From: Pseudoxanthomonas daejeonensis
GTDB lineage: Bacteria > Pseudomonadota > Gammaproteobacteria > Xanthomonadales > Xanthomonadaceae
DNA: 64,000 bases
Assembly: GCF_010093205.1 (NCBI RefSeq)
Contig: NZ_PDWN01000002.1
Coordinates: 306,085 to 370,084 of the forward strand
Direction of reading: 5' to 3'
The notes beneath the pieces are model-generated. The model had not been told where the DNA came from. It worked only from the letters and a program-made list of their open reading frames with translations, and searched no databases. The position numbers and the translations under genes were made by a program. Shown here piece by piece: positions 43,713-53,400 of the stretch (position 1 is the stretch's first letter; every line of letters begins with the position of its first letter).

Positions 43713-43725
43713 AGCCGCGTCCCGC
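43703..43725. terminator. hairpin between convergent genes
   Basis: An 8-bp stem GCGGGACG / CGTCCCGC with a 7-base loop, formed by the last tandem repeat and sequence just beyond it. It lies between the DUF72 and DUF4142 stops. Confidence 0.45.
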
Positions 43726-43746
43726 ACGGGGAACCCCGACTGCGAC

Positions 43747-44352
43747 CTACCCGCCCGTGGCCGCCCGCAAGGCTTCCGCCTGTTTCAGGTGGTTGGCGAC
43801 GTGCTCGCGGGCAACTACGAGGTGCGCCTTCACTTCCGGCCGCGTGGCCGACGGGATCAGCCTGGAATCGAGCACGTCGAGCGCTTCGGCATGCCCTTTC
43901 ACCATGGCGTCGACGTAGGCCTTCGCATAGCCGTCGCCGGCCACGCGGTCGAGCGCCGCCAGCTCCTGCTCGCCCTTGCTCCGCTGCGCCACGGCTTCCG
44001 GCGCGTTCTCGTCCGGACCCAGCGCAGTCGTCTTGCTCCTGTTCTCGCCGTGCTGGTCGATCATCATCTGCGCGTAGGCGGCGACGTCCCCCTTCACGCC
44101 CTTGGCGAGCGCCTGCTGGCCGGCGGCGATCTCGTGGCTGTTGATGGCGTTGAGCACCGCCAACGCCGCGCCTTCGTCGGACGTGGCGGCACCTGGTCCC
44201 GCGGCGTCGCCCGCGGAGTCCGCAGGAGCCGGTTCCGGCTGGGTCGAGGCGGCTCTTTCGGCCCCGGTCAGGCGGTCGTCATCCCGCTGGCAGCCGACAA
44301 GGCCTGATGTCCCCAGTGCGATGACGGCCAGAGCAAGCAGATTCGATTTCAT
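43747..44352 (-). CDS. DUF4142 family lipoprotein
   Basis: A 201-residue lipoprotein (lipobox LVGC, Cys21; acidic linker to about 60) with a ferritin-like four-helix DUF4142 domain. Typical features are AALAVLNAINSHEIAAGQQALAKG (cited in part), AAYAQMMIDQHGENR and YVDAMVKGHAEALDVLDSRLI. Such proteins are often stress-induced and periplasmic. CTCTCC-type sequence upstream gives a GAGAG ribosome site. Monocistronic. Confidence 0.88.
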   Translation of the reverse strand: MKSNLLALAVIALGTSGLVGCQRDDDRLTGAERAASTQPEPAPADSAGDAAGPGAATSDEGAALAVLNAINSHEIAAGQQALAKGVKGDVAAYAQMMIDQHGENRSKTTALGPDENAPEAVAQRSKGEQELAALDRVAGDGYAKAYVDAMVKGHAEALDVLDSRLIPSATRPEVKAHLVVAREHVANHLKQAEALRAATGG

Positions 44353-44533
44353 GGCGCTCTCCTCGAAAAGGCCGGAGCACCCATGCCATGGCAGCCATCG
44401 GGACACAAAGGCCAGATCTTCTGTATGCCCACGGAACGGGGCACGCGCCACGCTAGGCCCTTCGCTGTTGGCAGCGTGTCCAACCGCGATGAAATCGGTG
44501 TTCAGGCCCTCGGCGCTGCAACGGTGCGCATCA

Positions 44534-44565
44534 TTGCAGGGACAAGGACATGTGACGCCCTGCAA
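44534..44565 (-). terminator. hairpin downstream of the secreted protein gene
   Basis: An 8-bp stem TTGCAGGG / CCCTGCAA with a 16-base loop, 36 bases beyond the stop of the minus-strand gene at 44602. Possibly its terminator or an operator-like dyad for the DUF4142 gene. Confidence 0.35.
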
Positions 44566-44601
44566 GGCGCGTCCGGCAACACGCCGCTTCGAACTGATCG
44601 G

Positions 44602-45153
44602 CTAACGTCCGGCCTTGGTTTCGGCCTCGGCCCGCTTGCGCAGCGCGCGGGTCAACGCCGGGTCCGGTTGCAGTGGGCGCGACCAGCGCCGGTAACTGTC
44701 GGCGAGCGACAAACGCAGCTGGCCATAAGCGGGCGAACCCGGGCGTGCATCGAACTCCGCGGCCACCGCCTCCCACGTCGTCTCCGCGCCGGCGCGGGTT
44801 CGCGCCCGCACGACACTGCGGCAGGTCGCTTCGGTGGCGTGGGCCAGGAAACAGGCGAACCAGGCGTCGCCGCCGTGCCATCCCGGCTGCGCGAGCAGGC
44901 CGGACACGTAGGCGCGCGGCACCCCGGCATAGCGCTCGAGTTCGGCGGCGAAGGCGTCCGGGTAGCGCTCGGCGTAAAGATCGATGTCGGCCAGGCGGCC
45001 ATCGAGCCAGGCATCACCGGTGGCGTGGACGCGCTGCGCACCGGCCGCACCCGCATCGGGTGCGGGTGCGGTCGGCCCGGCAACTGCGTCGGCTGCCAGC
45101 ACGACGACGAGGATGCACAAACAACGGCCTAGCAGGGCGCACGCGCGGTTCAT
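44602..45153 (-). CDS. secreted hypothetical protein
   Basis: A 183-residue exported protein with a signal peptide (LLGRCLCILVVVLAADAVAG) and a helical domain. It contains VHATGDAWLDGRLADIDLYA, VPRAYVSGLLAQPGWHGGDAWFACFLAHATEATC (two Cys, cited in part) and YGQLRLSLADSYRRWSRP. Periplasmic location is likely. I do not recognise the family. It is single, without obvious operon partners. Confidence 0.72.
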   Translation of the reverse strand: MNRACALLGRCLCILVVVLAADAVAGPTAPAPDAGAAGAQRVHATGDAWLDGRLADIDLYAERYPDAFAAELERYAGVPRAYVSGLLAQPGWHGGDAWFACFLAHATEATCRSVVRARTRAGAETTWEAVAAEFDARPGSPAYGQLRLSLADSYRRWSRPLQPDPALTRALRKRAEAETKAGR

Positions 45154-45321
45154 GCGACGATTCTGCCGCAGCGAACCGCGGATGTCAGGTCGGCTCTGCT
45201 GCTGCCATCTTCTTCCCCGGCGGGTCGGGCGAGGCCCCCAGGCTTCCAGATACGACGAAGCCGGCCCTTCACCGGGACCGGCCCGTCGATTCTTCCAGTG
45301 CGAAGCGGCCAAGCCGGGCGA

Positions 45322-45804
45322 TCAGTCGTCCCAGCCGCGCCCGCGATGCTTGTCGTGGCCATGGCCCTTCTTGCCCTTGCCACGGTTGTCGTAGTGGCGG
45401 CGGTCGTAGTCGCGGCGGTCATATCCGCGGCGATCGTCGTAGCTGACGCGGTACTGCGGCGGCGGCGCGTGGTGGTGGTGGCGCGGGGGCGCGTAGTAGC
45501 GCGGCGGCGCGGGGCGATAGACCACGACCGGACGCGGCGGCGGGCCGTAGCGGTAGTAGACCGGCCGGCGCCAGCGGTCGTACTCGACCACGACCGGCTG
45601 GTAATAGCCCTCGTCGTAGTAGTACGGGCGACCACTGCGGAAGATGAGGTCGGCGACGTCTACCAGCACGCGCACCTGCACGTCGGCGGCCTGCGCCTGG
45701 CGCGCGGGCAGCAGGGTGGCCGCACCGGCGAGGGCGGCGGCCAGCAAAGCGCCGCGCATCCAGGCGGAGCGGTTGGAGCGGGCGGTGGAGATAACGGCAT
45801 TCAT
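45322..45804 (-). CDS. secreted Tyr/Arg/His-rich protein
   Basis: A 160-residue exported protein: signal peptide to about residue 39 (ALLAAALAGAATLLPARQAQA), then a strand-like DVQVRVLVDVADLIFRSG, a Tyr/Pro/Arg-rich middle, a His run (HHHH) and a C-terminal tail of DRRDYDRRHYDNRGKGKKG type ending in basic and His residues. Similar proteins are common as cell-envelope proteins of unknown function in Xanthomonads. The composition could bind metals or surfaces; this is speculation. Confidence 0.75.
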   Translation of the reverse strand: MNAVISTARSNRSAWMRGALLAAALAGAATLLPARQAQAADVQVRVLVDVADLIFRSGRPYYYDEGYYQPVVVEYDRWRRPVYYRYGPPPRPVVVYRPAPPRYYAPPRHHHHAPPPQYRVSYDDRRGYDRRDYDRRHYDNRGKGKKGHGHDKHRGRGWDD

Positions 45805-45916
45805 GGCAGCGCTCCTGTGTGGGTGACGTTGCGATGACGTTGCGATTTTCGTGGTGAACCGCGATTTAACCCGGACGCATGAAAACGTTACCGGCGGATC
45901 ACGGCACGGCCGACAT

Positions 45917-46645
45917 TCAGGTGCCGTTTCGCACAGCCGTCACGATTTCGCGGACGGCCTGCGGCAAATGCGCCGCCGATTCGACCGATCGGACGCGTGG
46001 ATGCGCCTCGGCCAGGCCATGTTCGGCCTCGTGCGCCCAGGTCAGCGCGTAGGGCACATGCACGCCCCAGCCTCCCAGCCTGACCACCGGCTCGATATCC
46101 GAGCGCAACGAGTTGCCGACCATGATGAACTGCGAGGCGTCGATGCCGAACTCGCCCAGCACGCGCGCGTAGGTCGGCGGATCCTTCTCCGAGACGATCT
46201 CGATGCGCGGGAACAGGTCGGCCAGGCCGGAGCTGGCGATCTTGGATTCCTGGTGGAACAGGTCGCCCTTGGTGACCAGCACCACCGGCAGTTCGGCGGC
46301 GATCGCCGTCACCGCCTCGCGGATGCCTTCGATCAGTTCGACCGGATGCTGGAGCGTGGCGCGCCCGATCTCCACGACCTGCTGCAGGTCGCGCGCGGCG
46401 ATGCGGCCATCGGTCAGCTCGATCGCCGCCTCGATCATCGACAGGGTCATGCCCTTCACCCCGTAGCCGAAAATCCTCAGGTTGCGGCGTTCGACTTCGA
46501 GAAGGTGGCGCAGCGTGCGCGCGTCGTGCAGGTCGATGTAGCGGCCAATGATCTCTTCGTACTGCTTCTCGGCGGTGCGGTAGTAGTCCTCGCTGCGCCA
46601 GAGGGTGTCGTCGCCGTCGAAGCCGACCAGGCGGATGTCGTGCAT
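45917..46645 (-). CDS. HAD-superfamily hydrolase
   Basis: A 242-residue haloacid dehalogenase-like phosphatase. Motif I is GFDGDDTLW (nucleophile Asp in DGDDT), motif II VVLVTKGD, motif III Lys in the SEKDPPTY region and motif IV FIMVGNSLRSDIEPV. The cap inserted after motif I is helical (C1 type). Substrates of such enzymes are small phosphorylated metabolites; none can be named here. ATG 46645 is chosen because motif I must lie close to the N-terminus. Confidence 0.9.
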   Translation of the reverse strand: MHDIRLVGFDGDDTLWRSEDYYRTAEKQYEEIIGRYIDLHDARTLRHLLEVERRNLRIFGYGVKGMTLSMIEAAIELTDGRIAARDLQQVVEIGRATLQHPVELIEGIREAVTAIAAELPVVLVTKGDLFHQESKIASSGLADLFPRIEIVSEKDPPTYARVLGEFGIDASQFIMVGNSLRSDIEPVVRLGGWGVHVPYALTWAHEAEHGLAEAHPRVRSVESAAHLPQAVREIVTAVRNGT

Positions 46646-46710
46646 GTGGGAGGCCTTGTGGGCAAGCGGAGCGGCAGGATAGCAGCGCTGCGCTGGCGTG
46701 CCGCACAAGG

Positions 46711-46738
46711 CGGGAGCGGACCCGAAGGCCCGCTCCCG
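46711..46738 (-). terminator. hairpin after the EF-hand gene
   Basis: Perfect 9-bp stem CGGGAGCGG / CCGCTCCCG with a 10-base loop, about 45 bases beyond the EF-hand gene stop on the minus strand. The T-run is weak. Confidence 0.5.
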
Positions 46739-46783
46739 GTGCAACCGCCAGGCAGGCGTCGCGGCGGTTCGGCAGCGCCGTAG

Positions 46784-47152
46784 TTACTCCTTGGCCGCTT
46801 CGCTCTGCTGCTTCTGGACGAAGCCTCGATACTCGTCGGCCGTGAGTTCGCCATTGCCGTCGACGTCGGCCTGGGCGAAGACGTTGCTCAGGCCGGCGTG
46901 ACGCTGCGATTCCGATTTGCTGAGGTTGCCGTTGCCATCGGCATCCAGGTCGGCCCAGCTCAGGCCCTGCCCCGCGGCGGAGGATCGTGCCGGCTGCTGT
47001 TCGGCAGCGCCGGTGGCTGGCGGCGCGCTGGTCGGCTCCTGCGATGTGGGCGGTGCCCGCTCAGTGGTGGGCGTGGCCTGCGCGAAGGCCAGCGGCGTGG
47101 CCGCCATGCCCAGGACGAGGAGGCCGGTAACGAGGTGGCGTGCGTTCTTCAT
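46784..47152 (-). CDS. secreted EF-hand protein
   Basis: A 122-residue exported protein with a signal peptide (LVTGLLVLGMAATPLAFA), a Thr/Pro/Ala linker and two EF-hand calcium-binding loops: DLDADGNGNLSKSE (about residues 70-83) and ADVDGNGELTADEY (about 97-110). All liganding positions (D/x/D/x/N or D/G/x/x/x/E) are occupied. It is likely a periplasmic calcium-binding protein. A GGAG-containing ribosome site (CAGGAG) is upstream. It forms its own unit. Confidence 0.87.
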   Translation of the reverse strand: MKNARHLVTGLLVLGMAATPLAFAQATPTTERAPPTSQEPTSAPPATGAAEQQPARSSAAGQGLSWADLDADGNGNLSKSESQRHAGLSNVFAQADVDGNGELTADEYRGFVQKQQSEAAKE

Positions 47153-47384
47153 GGTGTGCTCCTGCGGGGTGGAGTGTCGGTGAGTTGCACGCTGCATTCC
47201 GCCGCGGCAGTTCACGACACCGACCCTGCATCCCTGCGCATGAACCATCGATGCGCCTCGCACGGAGCTTGCACAGGCTCTTAACCACATCGCCGACGAA
47301 TGCAGTTACCGCAACAGTTATCGATGCGTCAGCACGGAGTTATCCGCCGGTTCAAACGGAACCTGTATCCGGTTCCAGTGGCAC

Positions 47385-47765
47385 TCAGTTCCCGCGGTCG
47401 GCGTGATGCGTGGCAAGACGCCCGCTGAACAACCACCAGCCCAGCACCGTTCCGGTCAGCGCGCCGATGATCTGCAACAGCACGCGGACGCCCAGGAAGT
47501 CCGGATCGTGGATACCGGCCAGCGCCAGCCGCGCATACAGCGGGGACTCGAGCCTGGAGATGCCCAGGTAGAACAGGTGCCAGCTGTCGATGCCTGCTGC
47601 GACAGCCACCGAGATCGCCGCACCCCAACCCACCGCATGGGCGATCGTGAGTCCGGCGCGGCGACACACCCAGGCCCACAGCGCGTACACCAGCACGCCG
47701 ATCGCCAGGGCGATCAGTCCCGCTTCAAGGGCGCCGAGCAGGCCGGTATGCAATGACAGGTTCAT
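47385..47765 (-). CDS. hypothetical inner-membrane protein
   Basis: A 126-residue protein with four predicted helices: about 8-30 (GLLGALEAGLIALAIGVLVYAL), 40-58 (IAHAVGWGAAISVAVAAG), 60-80 and 92-114 (VRVLLQIIGALTGTVLGWWLF). I do not recognise the family. It is separated by 73 bases from the CPXCG gene on the same strand, so it may be read through from the murein-peptide operon, but nothing in its sequence links it to that function. Confidence 0.72.
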   Translation of the reverse strand: MNLSLHTGLLGALEAGLIALAIGVLVYALWAWVCRRAGLTIAHAVGWGAAISVAVAAGIDSWHLFYLGISRLESPLYARLALAGIHDPDFLGVRVLLQIIGALTGTVLGWWLFSGRLATHHADRGN

Positions 47766-47838
47766 CGGTCTGCGCCAGGAATCGAAGGCGACAGTCTAAA
47801 CGGACAGCGGATGCGAACCCCCGCGACCCGGCCCAGGC

Positions 47839-48030
47839 TCAGGCTTCGTCCTCGCGCCGGGCCACCACGCGCGGCTCGTCCTCCGGACCGTCCACGCTGA
47901 CGCTGATCGCGATCGGCCGGCAGCAGACCTGGCAGTCCTCGATGTAGTCCTGGTCGCCGGCGCTGTCGTCGACCGCCACGTCGATGCGCTCGCCGCAGTA
48001 GGGACACCGCAGCTCCCGCCAGCGCGTCAT
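47839..48030 (-). CDS. CPXCG-motif cysteine-rich protein
   Basis: A 63-residue protein with a zinc-ribbon-like arrangement: CPYC at residues 9-12 and CQVCC at 33-37. It ends in an acidic, Arg-containing tail. CPXCG proteins are small, conserved in proteobacteria and of unknown function, probably binding zinc. Its ATG shares one base with the stop of the VanX-like gene (TGATG), making it the last gene of the leftward five-gene operon. Confidence 0.85.
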   Translation of the reverse strand: MTRWRELRCPYCGERIDVAVDDSAGDQDYIEDCQVCCRPIAISVSVDGPEDEPRVVARREDEA

Positions 48031-48779
48031 CAGCGCACCGGGAAGTCGTAGGCGGTGCCCGGATCGGGCTCCGGCTGCAGGGTGTAATGCCACCATTCCA
48101 TCGGATGGTTGCGAAAGCCCTCCGCCGTCATCGCGTCGCGCAGGCGATGGCGGTCGGCGCGCTGCGCGCTGGTCGTGCCTGCCGCATCCGTATGCGCGGC
48201 CGGATCGAAGAAGTCGTAAGGCGTGCCCATGTCCAGTGGGGTGCAGCCCGCGGCGTCGCAGCGTTCCAGGGTCAGGTCCACCGTGGCCCCGCGGCTGTGC
48301 CCGGAGGTCTTGCCGATATAGCCCTGGGTCAACGCGGACTTGTCCACGTTCGGATACCAGCGCGCCTTCAGTGCGGGATCGTCGGGGGCGTCGATCCAGC
48401 GCATGAAGCTGGTCACCGAATGCGCGGGGCGGTAGCAGTCATAGATACGCAGGCCCAGTCCCTCGGCGTGCAGCGTCGCCTGCACGCGGGCCAGGGCTTC
48501 GGCGACCGGCTGCAGCAGGTAGCAGTGGCCGGCTTCGTAACCCGGAACCACCGCGCCAGTGAAATTGTCGGTCCCGGCGTAGCGCATCTCCACGCTGATG
48601 CCGGGGGCCGCTTCGCGTATTTCGACCATGCCGGCCTGCGCGGCATCGGCGGCAGGCGACAGCACCGGAACCGCAGCCAGCGCGGGAATGGAGGTGAAGG
48701 CCAGTGCCAGCAGGCAACCGGCGCGCAGCCCGCGTCGACGGGGATCCGGCGCCGGGCGCCGCAACTCAGGGACAGTCAC
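48030..48779 (-). CDS. D-alanyl-D-alanine dipeptidase (VanX/DdpX-like, M15)
   Basis: About 249 residues with an export signal (LRAGCLLALAFTSIPALA) and an M15D zinc peptidase domain. The metal motifs are SGHSRGATVDL (SxHxxGxAxD) and the C-terminal EWWHYT. Such enzymes split D-Ala-D-Ala and related dipeptides; in the periplasm this suits salvage of peptidoglycan-derived dipeptides rather than vancomycin resistance. The start is uncertain: GTG 48779 overlaps the end of the serine hydrolase gene by 14 bases, and TTG 48764 lies just after it. Confidence 0.87.
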   Translation of the reverse strand: MTVPELRRPAPDPRRRGLRAGCLLALAFTSIPALAAVPVLSPAADAAQAGMVEIREAAPGISVEMRYAGTDNFTGAVVPGYEAGHCYLLQPVAEALARVQATLHAEGLGLRIYDCYRPAHSVTSFMRWIDAPDDPALKARWYPNVDKSALTQGYIGKTSGHSRGATVDLTLERCDAAGCTPLDMGTPYDFFDPAAHTDAAGTTSAQRADRHRLRDAMTAEGFRNHPMEWWHYTLQPEPDPGTAYDFPVR

Positions 48780-50331
48780 GCTGGCGGGTGAAGGCGAGAT
48801 CGGCATAGTCGTAGCTGAAGTCCGCATCCGGATCGACGTGGGACAGGGTCAGGGTAGCGCCCTTGCCGGCGTCGCGGGAAGGCGGCTGCAGCCAGGCCTC
48901 CGCATCGACGCCGTCGTCGTCCCAGTCCACCAGCCAGCGCGCGCCGACCCGCATCAACCGGCCGCGCATCAACGGCGAACGCGCCGACGCAAAAGCGATT
49001 CCATCCGCACGCGGGCAGATCTCCACCTCGCCGAACCACGGGTCGCGCCAGACGCCGGCCAGCGCGGCAGCTTCTTCCGCGGTTGCGGGACGGCGCGCGG
49101 AGGTATCGGGCAGCGGCTGCGCTGCCGCGCGACCGGCACGCTCCTGGTCGAGCAGCGTGGCGTAGTGGGCCACGTCGTGGCCTGCATTCGCGCCGATGGC
49201 CTGCTCCACCAGCACCTGGCCCAGCGCGGTGCGCGCGGCTTCGCCTTCGCCGTTGATCAGCATCACGATGCCGGTGCGCCGATCAGGCAGCAGGATCACC
49301 GACGAGTACATGCCCGACAGCGTGCCGGTGTGCGCGACCTTCCATTCGCCCTGCACGTCGGACAGTCGCCAGCCGTAGCCATAGGCGGAGAAGTGGCTGT
49401 TGTCCCACTGGCGCATGCGCTCGCTCACCGGCATCGGCATGTGCGCGGTCCACACCGCGCGGCGTTGCGCCGGCGACAGCCAGGGGTGCTTGGGATCGAG
49501 CCACATGCCGACCCACTTGAGCATGTCGTCCACGCCGCAGCGGATACCGCCTGCGGCCATCGAGGTGATGTCGGGTACGACCTCGCCGTCCTCGCGCACG
49601 GGGACATTGCGCCCGTCCACGCGGCGATGTGGCTGGGCGACGCTGCCGGCCTCGTCCAGGCGCCATTGGCCGACGCGGCAACCGTCCATGTCGAGCGGCT
49701 CGAACAGTTCGCGCCGGACCACCTCGTCGAACGGCATGCCCGCGGCCGCCGCGGCGACTTCGCCTGCGACCACGTACAGCAGGTTGTCGTACGCATAGCC
49801 GGAACGGAAACTGGTTACCGGCTTGAGATGCTGCAGGCCGGTGATGATATCGGCGCGGGTGAAGCTGTTGGGTTCCGGCCACAGCATCAGGTCGCCCGCG
49901 CCCAGGCCCAGGCCGCTGTTGTGGACCAGCAGGTCGCGCACCTGCATGTTCGCGGTGACCCACGGGTCGTGCATCCGGAACTGCGGCAGGTGCTTCGTCA
50001 CCGGGTCGTCCCAGCGCAGCTTGCCCTGGTCGACCAGCCGCGCCAGCACGCCGGCGGTCATCGCCTTGGTGTTGGACGCGATCTTGAAAAGCGTGTCGGG
50101 AGCGACGGCCTGCCCGCTGCCGGCGGCCAGTTCGCCGCGTGTCTCGATGGCGACGATCCGGCCATCCTCGATCACGCCCACCGCGATCCCCGGCAGTCCA
50201 TAGCGCTGCACGGCGTCGTCGACGGCGCGGGCGACCCGGGTGCGGTCGTCTGGCCCAGCGGCGTCCGCGTTCACGGGCGCCAAAAGAAATGCGGCCGACA
50301 GGGCGGCCGCCAATGGGAGGGTACAACGCAT
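48766..50331 (-). CDS. serine hydrolase of the beta-lactamase/AmpH-like class
   Basis: A 521-residue exported penicillin-binding-protein-like hydrolase. The signal peptide ends about residue 25. The catalytic SNTK (Ser86, Lys89), a YDN in YAYDNLLYVVAGE and HTGTLSG (KTG-box equivalent) form the class C triad. A C-terminal beta-rich domain of about 130 residues follows. Family members act as D,D-carboxypeptidases, D-aminopeptidases or esterases. Sitting between a TonB receptor and a D,D-dipeptidase, it may trim peptidoglycan peptides. It is not necessarily an antibiotic-resistance gene. Confidence 0.87.
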   Translation of the reverse strand: MRCTLPLAAALSAAFLLAPVNADAAGPDDRTRVARAVDDAVQRYGLPGIAVGVIEDGRIVAIETRGELAAGSGQAVAPDTLFKIASNTKAMTAGVLARLVDQGKLRWDDPVTKHLPQFRMHDPWVTANMQVRDLLVHNSGLGLGAGDLMLWPEPNSFTRADIITGLQHLKPVTSFRSGYAYDNLLYVVAGEVAAAAAGMPFDEVVRRELFEPLDMDGCRVGQWRLDEAGSVAQPHRRVDGRNVPVREDGEVVPDITSMAAGGIRCGVDDMLKWVGMWLDPKHPWLSPAQRRAVWTAHMPMPVSERMRQWDNSHFSAYGYGWRLSDVQGEWKVAHTGTLSGMYSSVILLPDRRTGIVMLINGEGEAARTALGQVLVEQAIGANAGHDVAHYATLLDQERAGRAAAQPLPDTSARRPATAEEAAALAGVWRDPWFGEVEICPRADGIAFASARSPLMRGRLMRVGARWLVDWDDDGVDAEAWLQPPSRDAGKGATLTLSHVDPDADFSYDYADLAFTRQRDCP

Positions 50332-50410
50332 GGTCAGGCTCCCCCGGCCGGAACCGTGCGCCGCGCGCCGGGCCGAGGCCCGTGCGCGCGACGCACGATG
50401 CGGCGTCAGG

Positions 50411-53400
50411 TCAGAAGTTCCAGGTCAACACCAGCTGCGCATAGCGCGGCGACTGCCAGCGCGTGCCGGTGCCGAACAATCCGCGGGTGACGCCCGGACC
50501 CTTTTCGTAACGAGCCCGCTGATTGATCACTTCCTGCTCGTTGAGCAGGTTGTAGACCGAGAAGCGGATCCTCAAGTCGGTTTCCGGTGCCGGCAGGGTC
50601 CAGGTCACGCTGGCACCCCAGTCGTAGGTCCAGGGCATGCGGCCGAAGTCACCGCGGCCGGAGTACTCGAACACCCGCTGGCTCCAGTTGCCCGAGCAGT
50701 TCTGCACGCAATGCCAGAACGAGCCGCCGCCGGAGCCCTCGGTCACGAAGCTCGCCGCACCCAGGCTGTCGTTGGGCCACGCCACGCCCAGCGCGGTGAT
50801 CGGGCCGCCGGACTGGGCGGTCAGGGTCGATCCGAACGACCACATCTCGTTGAGCTTGTAGGCGCCGCGCAACTTGATCTGGTGGCGGCGATCGTTGAAC
50901 AGCGGGCCGTAATCCTCGTTGTTGGCCGGGTGGTCCCAGTGCTGGACCATGCCGGTGTCTCCGTAGTTGGTGTCCGAGTTCACCGGGCCCTCGTGATTGC
51001 CCTCCGACTTGGACCACAGATACGACGCGTTGAACGCCCACTTGTCGTCCCACGCCCGATCGATCTGGAACTCGACCGCGGTATAGGTGCGCTTGGGATC
51101 GGAATAGCCGATTACCTCACCACTGCCGCCCTTGATGTAGCCATCGCTTGAGGTATCGATGGTGATCCATCCGTCCTGGGCGCAGCCCATGGCGGTGGTA
51201 CCCCAGATGGTCAGCGGATCACCCGGGTTTCCGATCGGCCAAAGCGTGGAGGTCGGCCCGCACGGCGTGTGGTTGATGCGGATGTCGTCCATCGCATTGG
51301 GCATCCGCCGGTAGGTGGCGTTGACGCCCCACGACCATGCCTGGTTGATCATCTGCTGGAAGCCAAGGATCAGCTCGTCCTGGTACACCGCATCCATGTC
51401 GCGATCCACGCTCTGCCTCAGGTCGTCCACCGGCAGGTTGAAGGAATCGTCCACCGGGCCGATCTGCGCGCCCAGCACCGGCTGCATGTAGCTGGCACCG
51501 GTGATCGGGTTGGTGGAAGGATTCCAGCCACTGAGCGCATAGAAGGTGCGCTCGTCGATCAGGCCGCCGGCGAAGTTGTAGTTGATGATGTTGGTGACCG
51601 GCAGGTAGTAGCGGCCCAGATTGCCGAATACCTTGGTGGTGCCATCATCCTTCATGTCCCAAGAGAAGCCGACGCGCGGCGACACCAGGTTGTCCATCTT
51701 GATGAAGCTTTCGCCCGAGGCCGTCTTGTTGTCGAAGTTGTCCACGCGCAGCCCCAGGTTCAGCACCAGGCTGGGCGTCACGTTCCAGATGTCCTCGAGG
51801 TAGTACGCATTCGCGGTGGTCTCGAACACGCCGCCGTCGATGCGCCGGCGACCCATCACGATGGCGTCGACGCCGGCCGGGACGGTGGCACCGTTGTCCA
51901 GGATCGCCCCGGGCGTGGCACCGAACACCGTGTAGCGCATCATGGGCTCGCCCGGATAGCGCGTGGTGCGGTCGGTGGTCATCTCCTCGCTGTCGACGCC
52001 GAAGCGCAAGAGGTGGTCGCCGAGCGCCCACTCGAAGTCCAGTCGCCCGACCTTACGCTCGTCGTGGTGGTCCACCACCGAACTCGAAGTGCTCGGGTGG
52101 CAGCTGACCGCCGGCCGGCCCATCGCGACCCAGCGCGCGTTGTAGGTGCTGTCGACCAGAACCTGCGAGCACAGCTCGTCGGCCGGGGAGAACGCCAGGC
52201 CGCGGGTGCGGTTGATGCCGTACATGGCCTTGGCGGTGAAGTTCTCGCCGAAACGGCCAATGTAGGTCGCCGAACCGTTGGTGCCGCCGGACTGCGAGGT
52301 GGTCTCGCCGGTGAGGACGCCCTTCTGGCGAGTGGCGAAGTCGTAGGTCTGGACGGCGGTGTTGGTTTCGGCCTCGTCGGAGAAGGCGAGCAGCTCAAGA
52401 CGGTGGTCGTCGTTGATGTTCCAGTCCAGCTTCGCGCCCCAGAAGCCGTCGCTGGATTCGCCATCGGACCAGCTGCTGCCGGCGGAGTTGGTGAAGCCGG
52501 CGTCGTTCTGCCGCTGCTCGTACATCGCGAACAGGAACAGGCGGTCCTTGATCAGAGGACCGGACGCCCAGGCGTTGGCCTTGATGAAGCTCGCGCGGTC
52601 GTGGCTGCCGCGGTAGGTGGCTGAGACGGGCACGCCGTCGCCATCGACCGCGTTGAAATAGTGGTCTTCCTTGGTGGATGCCAAGGCCGAGGGTTCGAAC
52701 GTGAACTCCAGGCCACCCCGCAGCTCGTTGCTGCCCGAGCGCGTCACCGCGTTGATGACGCCGCCGGTGCTGCGGCCGAACTCGACCGAGTAGCCACCGG
52801 TCTTGACCTGGAACTCCTCGAAGAAGGCGAACGGCGCGGTCGAGAAGGACTGGCGGCGGTAGAAGTCGGTGACGTTCAGGCCGTTAATGAACACCGAGTT
52901 CTCGGCGACCGAGGAGCCGCCAAAGGACATGCCACCGAACGACGAGTTGCCTCCCACCACGCCGGGGGCCAGCATCGCCACTGCCGACAGGCTCTGTTCG
53001 ACCGGCAGGCGCGCCAGCTCCTCGCGGTTGATGTTGGTCGCGACCTCGGTGGAGAACACGTCCACGCGATTGATCACGCGCGAACCGACGACCTCGATCG
53101 TGTCGAGGTTGACCAGGCCGCCCTCGGCACCCAGGTTGACGCCGGTGGTGCCGCCCAGGGCGACGTTGACCGTGACTCCCTCGCCCACCGGCTGGCCATC
53201 ACGAACCACCTGCAGGCGGTAGTCGCCCACCGGAAGCTGGGCCAGTCGATAGCTTCCGTTCGTCCCTACCGTGACCGTGCGGGTCGCGCCCGTGGCCGTG
53301 TTGGTGAGGGTGATCTGGTCACCGGCGCTCGCGCGACCGGCGACCGCACCGGTGGCGCTCTGTGCCATGGCCAACGGCGCCATCGCGCCGATACATGCAC

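Noticed and set aside
48766..50331. Reading the serine hydrolase and VanX-like genes as antibiotic-resistance determinants
   Set aside because: Neither the vanH/vanA partner genes nor an AmpR-type regulator is nearby. The surrounding genes point to peptidoglycan peptide metabolism.
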